64,000 nucleotides of DNA, taken from positions 1,984,001 through 2,048,000 of the forward strand of contig NZ_CP010311.1 in assembly GCF_000827125.1 (NCBI RefSeq), read 5' to 3'. Both the position numbers and the translations under genes were made by a program. The stretch comes from Geoalkalibacter subterraneus (GTDB lineage Bacteria; Desulfobacterota; Desulfuromonadia; Desulfuromonadales; Geoalkalibacteraceae). Under the pieces are notes generated by a model, which worked only from the letters and a program-made list of their open reading frames with translations, had not been told where the DNA came from and ran no database searches. Of this stretch, positions 13,320-21,798 are shown in pieces (position 1 is the first letter of the stretch; each line of letters begins with the position of its first letter).

Positions 13320-14368
13320 TTTTTTTGGGTGTGGCAGGTTTTGGTCTCGTGGCCGATCGCGCTCATGATATGCGTCTTGCGGCCTTGCTCGTCGGTGGCG
13401 TTGCACATGGTCTTGCCGTCGATGGCGAGGCTTTCATCCGCGCCTGCGTAAGCCTCGTTCCAACGTTGAAAGCTGCGGTCGAGATGATCCGGATCGACCC
13501 TGATGAGGATATCGCGGATGATGTATTCGCTCGGGACAAGGTACTGCCCTTGTTTTTTACGGCATCCGAAGCGCTCGCGCGCCTTGGGGCCAAGACTTTT
13601 GGCCCAATCGGAAATCGCCTTGTACCCGCGCATCCCGCAAAGCGTCGCCCCGGCGGCAATGGCCAAAACGGTGGACAGCCGGTGGCGTTTCCCTGCGGCG
13701 CGGCGCGGGTCGGGGATGTCGGTGAAAAACTCTGGCAAGGATCGCATTTGATCGGCTGTCAACAACATTTTCACGTCTCCTGGACAATAGGGCGCCCCAA
13801 GCAGGGGGCGGGACAAGAGCGATTGGGCATTGGACTGCAGCGCACGAACAAACACCATCTTCGGGGACTGTGCGAGGTTGCTATAACCTTGACGGGTTCG
13901 GCGAAATCCCTTGGTCTGACCCAGGCATAGCCAATTGGCCGCCTTGTAAACCGTGCCTTGATAGCGCTGCGGATCGACAAAGGTCTCCATCAGCACAAGC
14001 GGATGGCCAAAGCGCTCCAGCCAGTCGCGCTGGATTCTTTGTTCGCACAGCGCCAAGACGCGCGAGCCCAGATTGGGCAAATGCCACTGCGGCAGGATCA
14101 GAAAACGGCTATTGTTGGCAACCAGCTTCAAGCGGTCATATTGGCGCCGATGATCCCAGCCAATCCACTGGTCGCGAACGGCGCACTTCAAGGCCGCAGC
14201 GGAAAAGCTCAGCAAAGCGACCCACTGCTGGCGCAATATGGCAACGTACCAGAGGGTTTCGCCGATCTTGGGCAGATCTCCCAGATAATGATGCGCTTGC
14301 ATTGTCTCCCGATATCGGTCCTCCTCGAGGGCTGAAACGGGTCGTACATGGATTTCTTTCAGATTCAC
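13301..14368 (-). CDS. DruA-like (DUF4338) domain fused to ISAs1 transposase N-terminus
   Basis: I take GTG 14368 as the start: GGAGA lies 7 nt upstream, and the open frame beyond it runs into the next IS. The 355-residue product begins NLKEIHVRPVSALEEDRY. About the first 215 residues match DUF4338/DruA (AHHYLGDLPKIG, NNSRFLILP, METFVDPQRY, KAANWLCLGQT). An ISAs1 transposase N-terminus follows (FFTDIPDPRRAAGKRHRLS, ATLCGMRGYKAISDWAKSLG, ESLAIDGKTM with the first DDE Asp). The frame stops six codons after an in-frame A_AAA_AAG heptamer at 13325-13319. A -1 slip there joins it exactly to the rest of the transposase. Confidence 0.75.
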   Translation of the reverse strand: MNLKEIHVRPVSALEEDRYRETMQAHHYLGDLPKIGETLWYVAILRQQWVALLSFSAAALKCAVRDQWIGWDHRRQYDRLKLVANNSRFLILPQWHLPNLGSRVLALCEQRIQRDWLERFGHPLVLMETFVDPQRYQGTVYKAANWLCLGQTKGFRRTRQGYSNLAQSPKMVFVRALQSNAQSLLSRPLLGAPYCPGDVKMLLTADQMRSLPEFFTDIPDPRRAAGKRHRLSTVLAIAAGATLCGMRGYKAISDWAKSLGPKARERFGCRKKQGQYLVPSEYIIRDILIRVDPDHLDRSFQRWNEAYAGADESLAIDGKTMCNATDEQGRKTHIMSAIGHETKTCHTQKKSASCR

Positions 14369-14686
14369 GACAGGGTCTCCAAGGGCAAAGGACGAACCCT
14401 TTATACCCCATCGGAGAACAAATGACCAGAACTTTATGCTGGGGCAAGGCTTAGAGCGTGTTCCCGGGAGGGAACAAATTCGCCCTGCCCGGACACAGTG
14501 CTGACGCATGAAGCGATGACCCGCGCCTGTGCTCAACGCCTCGGCGGGAAATTTGAGGCGTAATGCTGTCCGAATGACCCCAGAGACATCTGCCCCAGGG
14601 TGGGCGGAGCTTCTCACGTGCTGTTTCCCCTGATTCAGGGCGTACCTACCCCTTCGCCTGCGGCGATAGGTGTGGTTGACCCTCTT

Positions 14687-16216
14687 TTATGTCAGCCGTA
14701 ACTGGAAAGGGGCAGCAATCTGCTCGCGGATCCACGCCTGATTGAGCCACGGACTCGCTATCGTTTCGCGTACCAAGCGGATCAATCCCCGCACCCCGGT
14801 CTCCCGAATGATTCTGGCGATCTTTTCCGAATACCTCGCCATGATGTTGAACATGTGCCCCAATTGCATCAGATAATGGAAACCCTTCATCGCGTTCCAA
14901 TCATGGCTAAAACAGTGCTCGTATTGGTAGCCGTGGTGCTTCTCTACCAGGAAGCCTGTTTCGACCCCCCAGCGCGAGCGTGCGCCCAGATTGCACCGCT
15001 CGTGGAGGTTCCATCGGTCGAGGGGCTCACTCGATAGCCAGAGGTGCCGGCTGGTCTTTTCCACCACGTCGCACCCCTGGTTGCCAATCTCTTGCCAGCT
15101 CTCCAGACATTCGACGACGTTTACGATCTCCCGCTTCCTGCCGTTCGCCCCGAAGCTGTACTCTATCCTGTTTGCCCATCTGAAACGCTGCTGCCTGCCG
15201 CCCCAGGTTTGAAAATGCCGGTTCTTCGGCTCAAGCCGTGCCAGGGCCTGAAATTCCTTCACCGTGCTCGGCAAGGCGTCGTCCTTCAGCACGATCATGT
15301 ACTGCCATTTGTTCCGGCGGCACAGCTCCATGACTGGCCCGTTCGCATAGAGCCCGTCCAGCAACAACATGATCCGCAGCGCCGGAAACGCCTCTTTGAG
15401 CCTCGCAGCCAATCGATAAAAAGCTTTCAGCTCGCAGTCCTGCTTGCTCCTGTGCGAATCTCCTTGCGTATGGCACAGGAACTCGCTCATCAAGGGAATG
15501 CTCATCCCGCCGGAAAAGGCGAGATTCGCCTGCAGGACATAGACGTAGTACTGCGTCTGCTCCGCGCTCTGCCCTCTATTGAACGTGCGTTGCAGGCATT
15601 CTTCGTCCCAAAGCCAGCCGCGCGCCATCTTCTGCGTACCGTCTACCGCAACGGGATAGCAATTATTGACCAAGTATCGGGAAAACTTCTTGTTTCGTAT
15701 CCACTTCCGGATCAATTCCAGCTGTACCGACGCGATCTGGTCCACCTCGATTTGTGACAATACCCTCTTGAGGGTGTCATGGTGGGGGGTCTCTTCGAGT
15801 TCGGGAAACAGGGCCTTCAGGTTCTCCCAGAGCATCGGACGGCTCATTTCCCTGGTCACCTCCCGCGAGGATGCCATCTGCAGCACGAACGACAGAATTC
15901 CCAACATCAGCAGCACGGATAGCTTGTGCTTGGTCTTCTTCGCGGTTCTCGGATCCGGTATCGCCGACAATCGCCTCAAAAGCACCGGCAACTGGCCGCG
16001 AAACACCTTGAGCTGCTCCCAGGCCGCCTCGTTGCGGGCAAGACCCTCCTCCTCCACGCTTTTATAGCCGCTCTTGCGGTTGGCGATCGTGGCGTGGGAG
16101 GCCCTCTTCAACCCCTCTTCTTCCTGCTTGCGTCCGAGTTCCTTCTGCGCGCGTTTTCTCTGCCTTGCCTTCGCCTTGATCTCTTCGCGGTTCGCACGGC
16201 GGCTCGCTTTGCCCAT
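14687..16216 (-). CDS. DDE transposase (copy 1)
   Basis: A 509-residue transposase. A very basic N-terminus (MGKASRRANREEIKAKARQR) suggests DNA binding. An IPDPR...HKLSVLLMLGILSF region resembles the N-terminal domain of ISAs1/IS4-like transposases. The catalytic triad probably consists of Asp192 (YPVAVDGTQK), Asp287 (MLLLDGLYAN) and Glu419 (SRWGVETGFLVEKHH). It starts 18 bp after the DruA-like gene behind AGGGGG, so the two are one operon. I recognise the fold but cannot place the IS family with certainty. Confidence 0.85.
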   Translation of the reverse strand: MGKASRRANREEIKAKARQRKRAQKELGRKQEEEGLKRASHATIANRKSGYKSVEEEGLARNEAAWEQLKVFRGQLPVLLRRLSAIPDPRTAKKTKHKLSVLLMLGILSFVLQMASSREVTREMSRPMLWENLKALFPELEETPHHDTLKRVLSQIEVDQIASVQLELIRKWIRNKKFSRYLVNNCYPVAVDGTQKMARGWLWDEECLQRTFNRGQSAEQTQYYVYVLQANLAFSGGMSIPLMSEFLCHTQGDSHRSKQDCELKAFYRLAARLKEAFPALRIMLLLDGLYANGPVMELCRRNKWQYMIVLKDDALPSTVKEFQALARLEPKNRHFQTWGGRQQRFRWANRIEYSFGANGRKREIVNVVECLESWQEIGNQGCDVVEKTSRHLWLSSEPLDRWNLHERCNLGARSRWGVETGFLVEKHHGYQYEHCFSHDWNAMKGFHYLMQLGHMFNIMARYSEKIARIIRETGVRGLIRLVRETIASPWLNQAWIREQIAAPFQLRLT

Positions 16217-16234
16217 GGCGCCACCCCCTGCCTG

Positions 16235-17119
16235 CTACGAGCAAAGCGCGCCGCGGAAATCTCCCGCAAGCGGCTTCACGAAGATCTTCTTGGGGGTCGT
16301 GCTGTAGCTCTTTCCCCTGCGCGCCAGACCTTGGCCGGTCGTCATCCCCAGGTACTGCCAGTTCGCTGCCAGATAACAGGTCCCTGCATAAAGCTCAGGG
16401 TCCACGAACGTTTCCAACAGCAGCGGCCGATATCCCCAACGTTTGTGCCAATCGTCCCCGATGCGCCTTGCCGCCTTCCCTAAGGTGTGGCTTGCCAGGT
16501 TTTTCACCTGTACCCAGGGAAACACCAGAAAACGGCTGTTGTTGATGACGAACCCCAGGTTCCTCAGTCGCTCATCCTTGCTCCAGCCGATAAAGCGATC
16601 CCGCTCCTGCAACGACTTCGCCGCGCCGCAAAACAGCAGACACCCCAAAAGCCCCCTCTCGCTCTCGATGAAGTAGCGTTGGAAACAGCCGATGGGAGGC
16701 GTGTACCCCAGGTAGTGATAGCGGCTCACATACTCGTTCCATAGATCGGCCGCATCCTTGCTGTCCGCCCCTGCCAGCCGAACCGGTCCGATCTCTGCGA
16801 CGCTGCCTTTTACCGCCGTGGTCGCCTCCGTTCTGCGCGTCGGCTTCGGCTGCTTCTTCAGCCCCGCTCCCGGGGCGATGGTCCGCTTCCGCGGAAGCTT
16901 CAGCAATCCCTGCTGTTCGAGCTTCTCCAGTAGCTTCAGGCAGGCATCCCTCTTCAAACTCCCCGAAGCGGTGCGCCAATCCAGGTGCTCACAAATGGTA
17001 AATGCCAGTTCGAATCGGCTCAATCCTGAACATGTCGAAACCGTTTCCTGAATCGCCTCCACTTCTTCAGGACCGATGGTTCTCCCGCAGTGAACCAGTT
17101 GCTTCCTCTCGTCTCTCAT
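16235..17119 (-). CDS. DruA-like DUF4338 protein carried by the IS (copy 1)
   Basis: A 294-residue protein. Residues ~30-80 look like a winged helix (SRFELAFTICEHLDWRTASG) followed by a basic linker. The DUF4338 core spans ~115-290 with YHYLG (134-138), NNSRFLVFP (193-201), ETFVDPELY (236-244) and AANWQYLGMTTGQG (251-264). DruA of the Druantia anti-phage system belongs to this family. Here the gene is first in a two-gene IS operon, directly ahead of the transposase, and has a strong AGGAGG site. The role is unknown; an accessory DNA-binding or transposition protein is more likely than stand-alone defence, since no druB-E genes are present. Confidence 0.8.
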   Translation of the reverse strand: MRDERKQLVHCGRTIGPEEVEAIQETVSTCSGLSRFELAFTICEHLDWRTASGSLKRDACLKLLEKLEQQGLLKLPRKRTIAPGAGLKKQPKPTRRTEATTAVKGSVAEIGPVRLAGADSKDAADLWNEYVSRYHYLGYTPPIGCFQRYFIESERGLLGCLLFCGAAKSLQERDRFIGWSKDERLRNLGFVINNSRFLVFPWVQVKNLASHTLGKAARRIGDDWHKRWGYRPLLLETFVDPELYAGTCYLAANWQYLGMTTGQGLARRGKSYSTTPKKIFVKPLAGDFRGALCS

Positions 17120-17158
17120 GGCGCAGCCTCCTGGGTGAAATCACAGTCATGCCACGCT

Positions 17159-17187
17159 ACCTTAGCGAAAAGCCGAAGCGTTGTCTA
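17159..17187 (-). promoter_or_regulatory. Internal promoter of the two-gene IS (copy 1; repeated +2782 and +5564)
   Basis: On the minus strand TAGACA (17182-17187) and TAAGGT (17159-17164) are 17 bp apart, 40 bp upstream of the DruA-like start. Identical sites lie in copies 2 (19941-19969) and 3 (22723-22751). Confidence 0.55.
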
Positions 17188-17253
17188 GGGTTGTTTTGCG
17201 ACAAAATATTTTAGAGTCCCCCCGGAGTAGCGCTGTTTATCGGCGTAGGGAAT

Positions 17254-17294
17254 TTCATGCGTCAGCACTGTCCCGGACAGTGCTGACGCATGAA
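17254..17294. repeat. 41-bp perfect palindrome at IS copy 1/copy 2 junction
   Basis: Two 20-bp arms (17254-17273, 17275-17294) are perfect inverted copies around a single C. They arise because the abutting inverted repeats are separated by a spacer, TCCCGGA, that is itself palindromic. Confidence 0.95.
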
Positions 17295-17468
17295 GCGATG
17301 ACCCGCGCCTGTGCTCAACGCCTCGGCGGGAAATTTGAGGCGTAATGCTGTCCGAATGACCCCAGAGACATCTGCCCCAGGGTGGGCGGAGCTTCTCACG
17401 TGCTGTTTCCCCTGATTCAGGGCGTACCTACCCCTTCGCCTGCGGCGATAGGTGTGGTTGACCCTCTT

Positions 17469-18998
17469 TTATGTCAGCCGTAACTGGAAAGGGGCAGCAA
17501 TCTGCTCGCGGATCCACGCCTGATTGAGCCACGGACTCGCTATCGTTTCGCGTACCAAGCGGATCAATCCCCGCACCCCGGTCTCCCGAATGATTCTGGC
17601 GATCTTTTCCGAATACCTCGCCATGATGTTGAACATGTGCCCCAATTGCATCAGATAATGGAAACCCTTCATCGCGTTCCAATCATGGCTAAAACAGTGC
17701 TCGTATTGGTAGCCGTGGTGCTTCTCTACCAGGAAGCCTGTTTCGACCCCCCAGCGCGAGCGTGCGCCCAGATTGCACCGCTCGTGGAGGTTCCATCGGT
17801 CGAGGGGCTCACTCGATAGCCAGAGGTGCCGGCTGGTCTTTTCCACCACGTCGCACCCCTGGTTGCCAATCTCTTGCCAGCTCTCCAGACATTCGACGAC
17901 GTTTACGATCTCCCGCTTCCTGCCGTTCGCCCCGAAGCTGTACTCTATCCTGTTTGCCCATCTGAAACGCTGCTGCCTGCCGCCCCAGGTTTGAAAATGC
18001 CGGTTCTTCGGCTCAAGCCGTGCCAGGGCCTGAAATTCCTTCACCGTGCTCGGCAAGGCGTCGTCCTTCAGCACGATCATGTACTGCCATTTGTTCCGGC
18101 GGCACAGCTCCATGACTGGCCCGTTCGCATAGAGCCCGTCCAGCAACAACATGATCCGCAGCGCCGGAAACGCCTCTTTGAGCCTCGCAGCCAATCGATA
18201 AAAAGCTTTCAGCTCGCAGTCCTGCTTGCTCCTGTGCGAATCTCCTTGCGTATGGCACAGGAACTCGCTCATCAAGGGAATGCTCATCCCGCCGGAAAAG
18301 GCGAGATTCGCCTGCAGGACATAGACGTAGTACTGCGTCTGCTCCGCGCTCTGCCCTCTATTGAACGTGCGTTGCAGGCATTCTTCGTCCCAAAGCCAGC
18401 CGCGCGCCATCTTCTGCGTACCGTCTACCGCAACGGGATAGCAATTATTGACCAAGTATCGGGAAAACTTCTTGTTTCGTATCCACTTCCGGATCAATTC
18501 CAGCTGTACCGACGCGATCTGGTCCACCTCGATTTGTGACAATACCCTCTTGAGGGTGTCATGGTGGGGGGTCTCTTCGAGTTCGGGAAACAGGGCCTTC
18601 AGGTTCTCCCAGAGCATCGGACGGCTCATTTCCCTGGTCACCTCCCGCGAGGATGCCATCTGCAGCACGAACGACAGAATTCCCAACATCAGCAGCACGG
18701 ATAGCTTGTGCTTGGTCTTCTTCGCGGTTCTCGGATCCGGTATCGCCGACAATCGCCTCAAAAGCACCGGCAACTGGCCGCGAAACACCTTGAGCTGCTC
18801 CCAGGCCGCCTCGTTGCGGGCAAGACCCTCCTCCTCCACGCTTTTATAGCCGCTCTTGCGGTTGGCGATCGTGGCGTGGGAGGCCCTCTTCAACCCCTCT
18901 TCTTCCTGCTTGCGTCCGAGTTCCTTCTGCGCGCGTTTTCTCTGCCTTGCCTTCGCCTTGATCTCTTCGCGGTTCGCACGGCGGCTCGCTTTGCCCAT
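17469..18998 (-). CDS. DDE transposase (copy 2)
   Basis: Its translation is identical to that of the transposase at 14687-16216: 509 residues with the same putative D192/D287/E419 triad. It shares the operon arrangement with its DruA-like partner. Confidence 0.85.
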   Translation of the reverse strand: MGKASRRANREEIKAKARQRKRAQKELGRKQEEEGLKRASHATIANRKSGYKSVEEEGLARNEAAWEQLKVFRGQLPVLLRRLSAIPDPRTAKKTKHKLSVLLMLGILSFVLQMASSREVTREMSRPMLWENLKALFPELEETPHHDTLKRVLSQIEVDQIASVQLELIRKWIRNKKFSRYLVNNCYPVAVDGTQKMARGWLWDEECLQRTFNRGQSAEQTQYYVYVLQANLAFSGGMSIPLMSEFLCHTQGDSHRSKQDCELKAFYRLAARLKEAFPALRIMLLLDGLYANGPVMELCRRNKWQYMIVLKDDALPSTVKEFQALARLEPKNRHFQTWGGRQQRFRWANRIEYSFGANGRKREIVNVVECLESWQEIGNQGCDVVEKTSRHLWLSSEPLDRWNLHERCNLGARSRWGVETGFLVEKHHGYQYEHCFSHDWNAMKGFHYLMQLGHMFNIMARYSEKIARIIRETGVRGLIRLVRETIASPWLNQAWIREQIAAPFQLRLT

Positions 18999-19016
18999 GG
19001 CGCCACCCCCTGCCTG

Positions 19017-19901
19017 CTACGAGCAAAGCGCGCCGCGGAAATCTCCCGCAAGCGGCTTCACGAAGATCTTCTTGGGGGTCGTGCTGTAGCTCTTTCCCCT
19101 GCGCGCCAGACCTTGGCCGGTCGTCATCCCCAGGTACTGCCAGTTCGCTGCCAGATAACAGGTCCCTGCATAAAGCTCAGGGTCCACGAACGTTTCCAAC
19201 AGCAGCGGCCGATATCCCCAACGTTTGTGCCAATCGTCCCCGATGCGCCTTGCCGCCTTCCCTAAGGTGTGGCTTGCCAGGTTTTTCACCTGTACCCAGG
19301 GAAACACCAGAAAACGGCTGTTGTTGATGACGAACCCCAGGTTCCTCAGTCGCTCATCCTTGCTCCAGCCGATAAAGCGATCCCGCTCCTGCAACGACTT
19401 CGCCGCGCCGCAAAACAGCAGACACCCCAAAAGCCCCCTCTCGCTCTCGATGAAGTAGCGTTGGAAACAGCCGATGGGAGGCGTGTACCCCAGGTAGTGA
19501 TAGCGGCTCACATACTCGTTCCATAGATCGGCCGCATCCTTGCTGTCCGCCCCTGCCAGCCGAACCGGTCCGATCTCTGCGACGCTGCCTTTTACCGCCG
19601 TGGTCGCCTCCGTTCTGCGCGTCGGCTTCGGCTGCTTCTTCAGCCCCGCTCCCGGGGCGATGGTCCGCTTCCGCGGAAGCTTCAGCAATCCCTGCTGTTC
19701 GAGCTTCTCCAGTAGCTTCAGGCAGGCATCCCTCTTCAAACTCCCCGAAGCGGTGCGCCAATCCAGGTGCTCACAAATGGTAAATGCCAGTTCGAATCGG
19801 CTCAATCCTGAACATGTCGAAACCGTTTCCTGAATCGCCTCCACTTCTTCAGGACCGATGGTTCTCCCGCAGTGAACCAGTTGCTTCCTCTCGTCTCTCA
19901 T
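19017..19901 (-). CDS. DruA-like DUF4338 protein carried by the IS (copy 2)
   Basis: Identical in translation to the copy at 16235-17119, with the same ribosome site and upstream promoter (19941-19969). It is first in the IS operon. Confidence 0.8.
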   Translation of the reverse strand: MRDERKQLVHCGRTIGPEEVEAIQETVSTCSGLSRFELAFTICEHLDWRTASGSLKRDACLKLLEKLEQQGLLKLPRKRTIAPGAGLKKQPKPTRRTEATTAVKGSVAEIGPVRLAGADSKDAADLWNEYVSRYHYLGYTPPIGCFQRYFIESERGLLGCLLFCGAAKSLQERDRFIGWSKDERLRNLGFVINNSRFLVFPWVQVKNLASHTLGKAARRIGDDWHKRWGYRPLLLETFVDPELYAGTCYLAANWQYLGMTTGQGLARRGKSYSTTPKKIFVKPLAGDFRGALCS

Positions 19902-20035
19902 GGCGCAGCCTCCTGGGTGAAATCACAGTCATGCCACGCTACCTTAGCGAAAAGCCGAAGCGTTGTCTAGGGTTGTTTTGCGACAAAATATTTTAGAGTC
20001 CCCCCGGAGTAGCGCTGTTTATCGGCGTAGGGAAT

Positions 20036-20076
20036 TTCATGCGTCAGCACTGTCCCGGACAGTGCTGACGCATGAA
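20036..20076. repeat. 41-bp perfect palindrome at IS copy 2/copy 3 junction
   Basis: Identical to the palindrome at 17254-17294: two 20-bp arms with a single central C spanning the right end of copy 2, spacer TCCCGGA and the left end of copy 3. Confidence 0.95.
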
Positions 20077-20250
20077 GCGATGACCCGCGCCTGTGCTCAA
20101 CGCCTCGGCGGGAAATTTGAGGCGTAATGCTGTCCGAATGACCCCAGAGACATCTGCCCCAGGGTGGGCGGAGCTTCTCACGTGCTGTTTCCCCTGATTC
20201 AGGGCGTACCTACCCCTTCGCCTGCGGCGATAGGTGTGGTTGACCCTCTT

Positions 20251-21780
20251 TTATGTCAGCCGTAACTGGAAAGGGGCAGCAATCTGCTCGCGGATCCACG
20301 CCTGATTGAGCCACGGACTCGCTATCGTTTCGCGTACCAAGCGGATCAATCCCCGCACCCCGGTCTCCCGAATGATTCTGGCGATCTTTTCCGAATACCT
20401 CGCCATGATGTTGAACATGTGCCCCAATTGCATCAGATAATGGAAACCCTTCATCGCGTTCCAATCATGGCTAAAACAGTGCTCGTATTGGTAGCCGTGG
20501 TGCTTCTCTACCAGGAAGCCTGTTTCGACCCCCCAGCGCGAGCGTGCGCCCAGATTGCACCGCTCGTGGAGGTTCCATCGGTCGAGGGGCTCACTCGATA
20601 GCCAGAGGTGCCGGCTGGTCTTTTCCACCACGTCGCACCCCTGGTTGCCAATCTCTTGCCAGCTCTCCAGACATTCGACGACGTTTACGATCTCCCGCTT
20701 CCTGCCGTTCGCCCCGAAGCTGTACTCTATCCTGTTTGCCCATCTGAAACGCTGCTGCCTGCCGCCCCAGGTTTGAAAATGCCGGTTCTTCGGCTCAAGC
20801 CGTGCCAGGGCCTGAAATTCCTTCACCGTGCTCGGCAAGGCGTCGTCCTTCAGCACGATCATGTACTGCCATTTGTTCCGGCGGCACAGCTCCATGACTG
20901 GCCCGTTCGCATAGAGCCCGTCCAGCAACAACATGATCCGCAGCGCCGGAAACGCCTCTTTGAGCCTCGCAGCCAATCGATAAAAAGCTTTCAGCTCGCA
21001 GTCCTGCTTGCTCCTGTGCGAATCTCCTTGCGTATGGCACAGGAACTCGCTCATCAAGGGAATGCTCATCCCGCCGGAAAAGGCGAGATTCGCCTGCAGG
21101 ACATAGACGTAGTACTGCGTCTGCTCCGCGCTCTGCCCTCTATTGAACGTGCGTTGCAGGCATTCTTCGTCCCAAAGCCAGCCGCGCGCCATCTTCTGCG
21201 TACCGTCTACCGCAACGGGATAGCAATTATTGACCAAGTATCGGGAAAACTTCTTGTTTCGTATCCACTTCCGGATCAATTCCAGCTGTACCGACGCGAT
21301 CTGGTCCACCTCGATTTGTGACAATACCCTCTTGAGGGTGTCATGGTGGGGGGTCTCTTCGAGTTCGGGAAACAGGGCCTTCAGGTTCTCCCAGAGCATC
21401 GGACGGCTCATTTCCCTGGTCACCTCCCGCGAGGATGCCATCTGCAGCACGAACGACAGAATTCCCAACATCAGCAGCACGGATAGCTTGTGCTTGGTCT
21501 TCTTCGCGGTTCTCGGATCCGGTATCGCCGACAATCGCCTCAAAAGCACCGGCAACTGGCCGCGAAACACCTTGAGCTGCTCCCAGGCCGCCTCGTTGCG
21601 GGCAAGACCCTCCTCCTCCACGCTTTTATAGCCGCTCTTGCGGTTGGCGATCGTGGCGTGGGAGGCCCTCTTCAACCCCTCTTCTTCCTGCTTGCGTCCG
21701 AGTTCCTTCTGCGCGCGTTTTCTCTGCCTTGCCTTCGCCTTGATCTCTTCGCGGTTCGCACGGCGGCTCGCTTTGCCCAT
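20251..21780 (-). CDS. DDE transposase (copy 3)
   Basis: Third identical copy of the 509-residue transposase described at 14687-16216. Confidence 0.85.
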   Translation of the reverse strand: MGKASRRANREEIKAKARQRKRAQKELGRKQEEEGLKRASHATIANRKSGYKSVEEEGLARNEAAWEQLKVFRGQLPVLLRRLSAIPDPRTAKKTKHKLSVLLMLGILSFVLQMASSREVTREMSRPMLWENLKALFPELEETPHHDTLKRVLSQIEVDQIASVQLELIRKWIRNKKFSRYLVNNCYPVAVDGTQKMARGWLWDEECLQRTFNRGQSAEQTQYYVYVLQANLAFSGGMSIPLMSEFLCHTQGDSHRSKQDCELKAFYRLAARLKEAFPALRIMLLLDGLYANGPVMELCRRNKWQYMIVLKDDALPSTVKEFQALARLEPKNRHFQTWGGRQQRFRWANRIEYSFGANGRKREIVNVVECLESWQEIGNQGCDVVEKTSRHLWLSSEPLDRWNLHERCNLGARSRWGVETGFLVEKHHGYQYEHCFSHDWNAMKGFHYLMQLGHMFNIMARYSEKIARIIRETGVRGLIRLVRETIASPWLNQAWIREQIAAPFQLRLT

Positions 21781-21798
21781 GGCGCCACCCCCTGCCTG

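Larger units (their letters stand above)
12564..14487 (-). mobile_element. ISAs1-family insertion sequence with a DruA-like N-terminal fusion
   Basis: Terminal inverted repeats CAAGGCAAATTTGTTC (left, 12564) and CAGGGCGAATTTGTTC (right, ending 14487) match at 14 of 16 positions. The element is flanked by the direct repeat CCCGGACACA (12554-12563 and 14488-14497). The last two bases of the right copy are also the first two of the neighbouring element, so the true duplication is 8-10 bp, the size known for ISAs1 elements. At ~1.92 kb it is longer than typical ISAs1 elements (~1.2-1.4 kb) because it encodes an extra DUF4338 domain. It contains the two reading frames described separately. Confidence 0.85.
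14496..17270 (-). mobile_element. Two-gene DDE insertion sequence, tandem copy 1
   Basis: The element is 2775 bp with perfect 17-bp terminal inverted repeats (CAGTGCTGACGCATGAA at 14496, its complement ending at 17270). It carries a DruA-like gene followed by a DDE transposase gene on the minus strand. It is the first of three head-to-tail copies with a 2782-bp period; 7-bp spacers (TCCCGGA) separate the copies. About 190 bp without a gene lie at the 3' end and 150 bp at the promoter end. The family is uncertain: the transposase looks like an IS4-related/unclassified DDE type. Confidence 0.9.
17278..20052 (-). mobile_element. Two-gene DDE insertion sequence, tandem copy 2
   Basis: Second 2775-bp copy with the same 17-bp inverted repeats and the same gene content as copy 1. 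All reading frames on both strands recur at exactly +2782 with identical translations. It is flanked on both sides by the 7-bp spacer TCCCGGA. Confidence 0.9.

Noticed and set aside
14369-14617. N-terminal extension of the DruA-ISAs1 protein
   Set aside because: The extra 83 codons run through the ISAs1 end, the target duplication and into the neighbouring IS; the start at 14368 has a good ribosome site.
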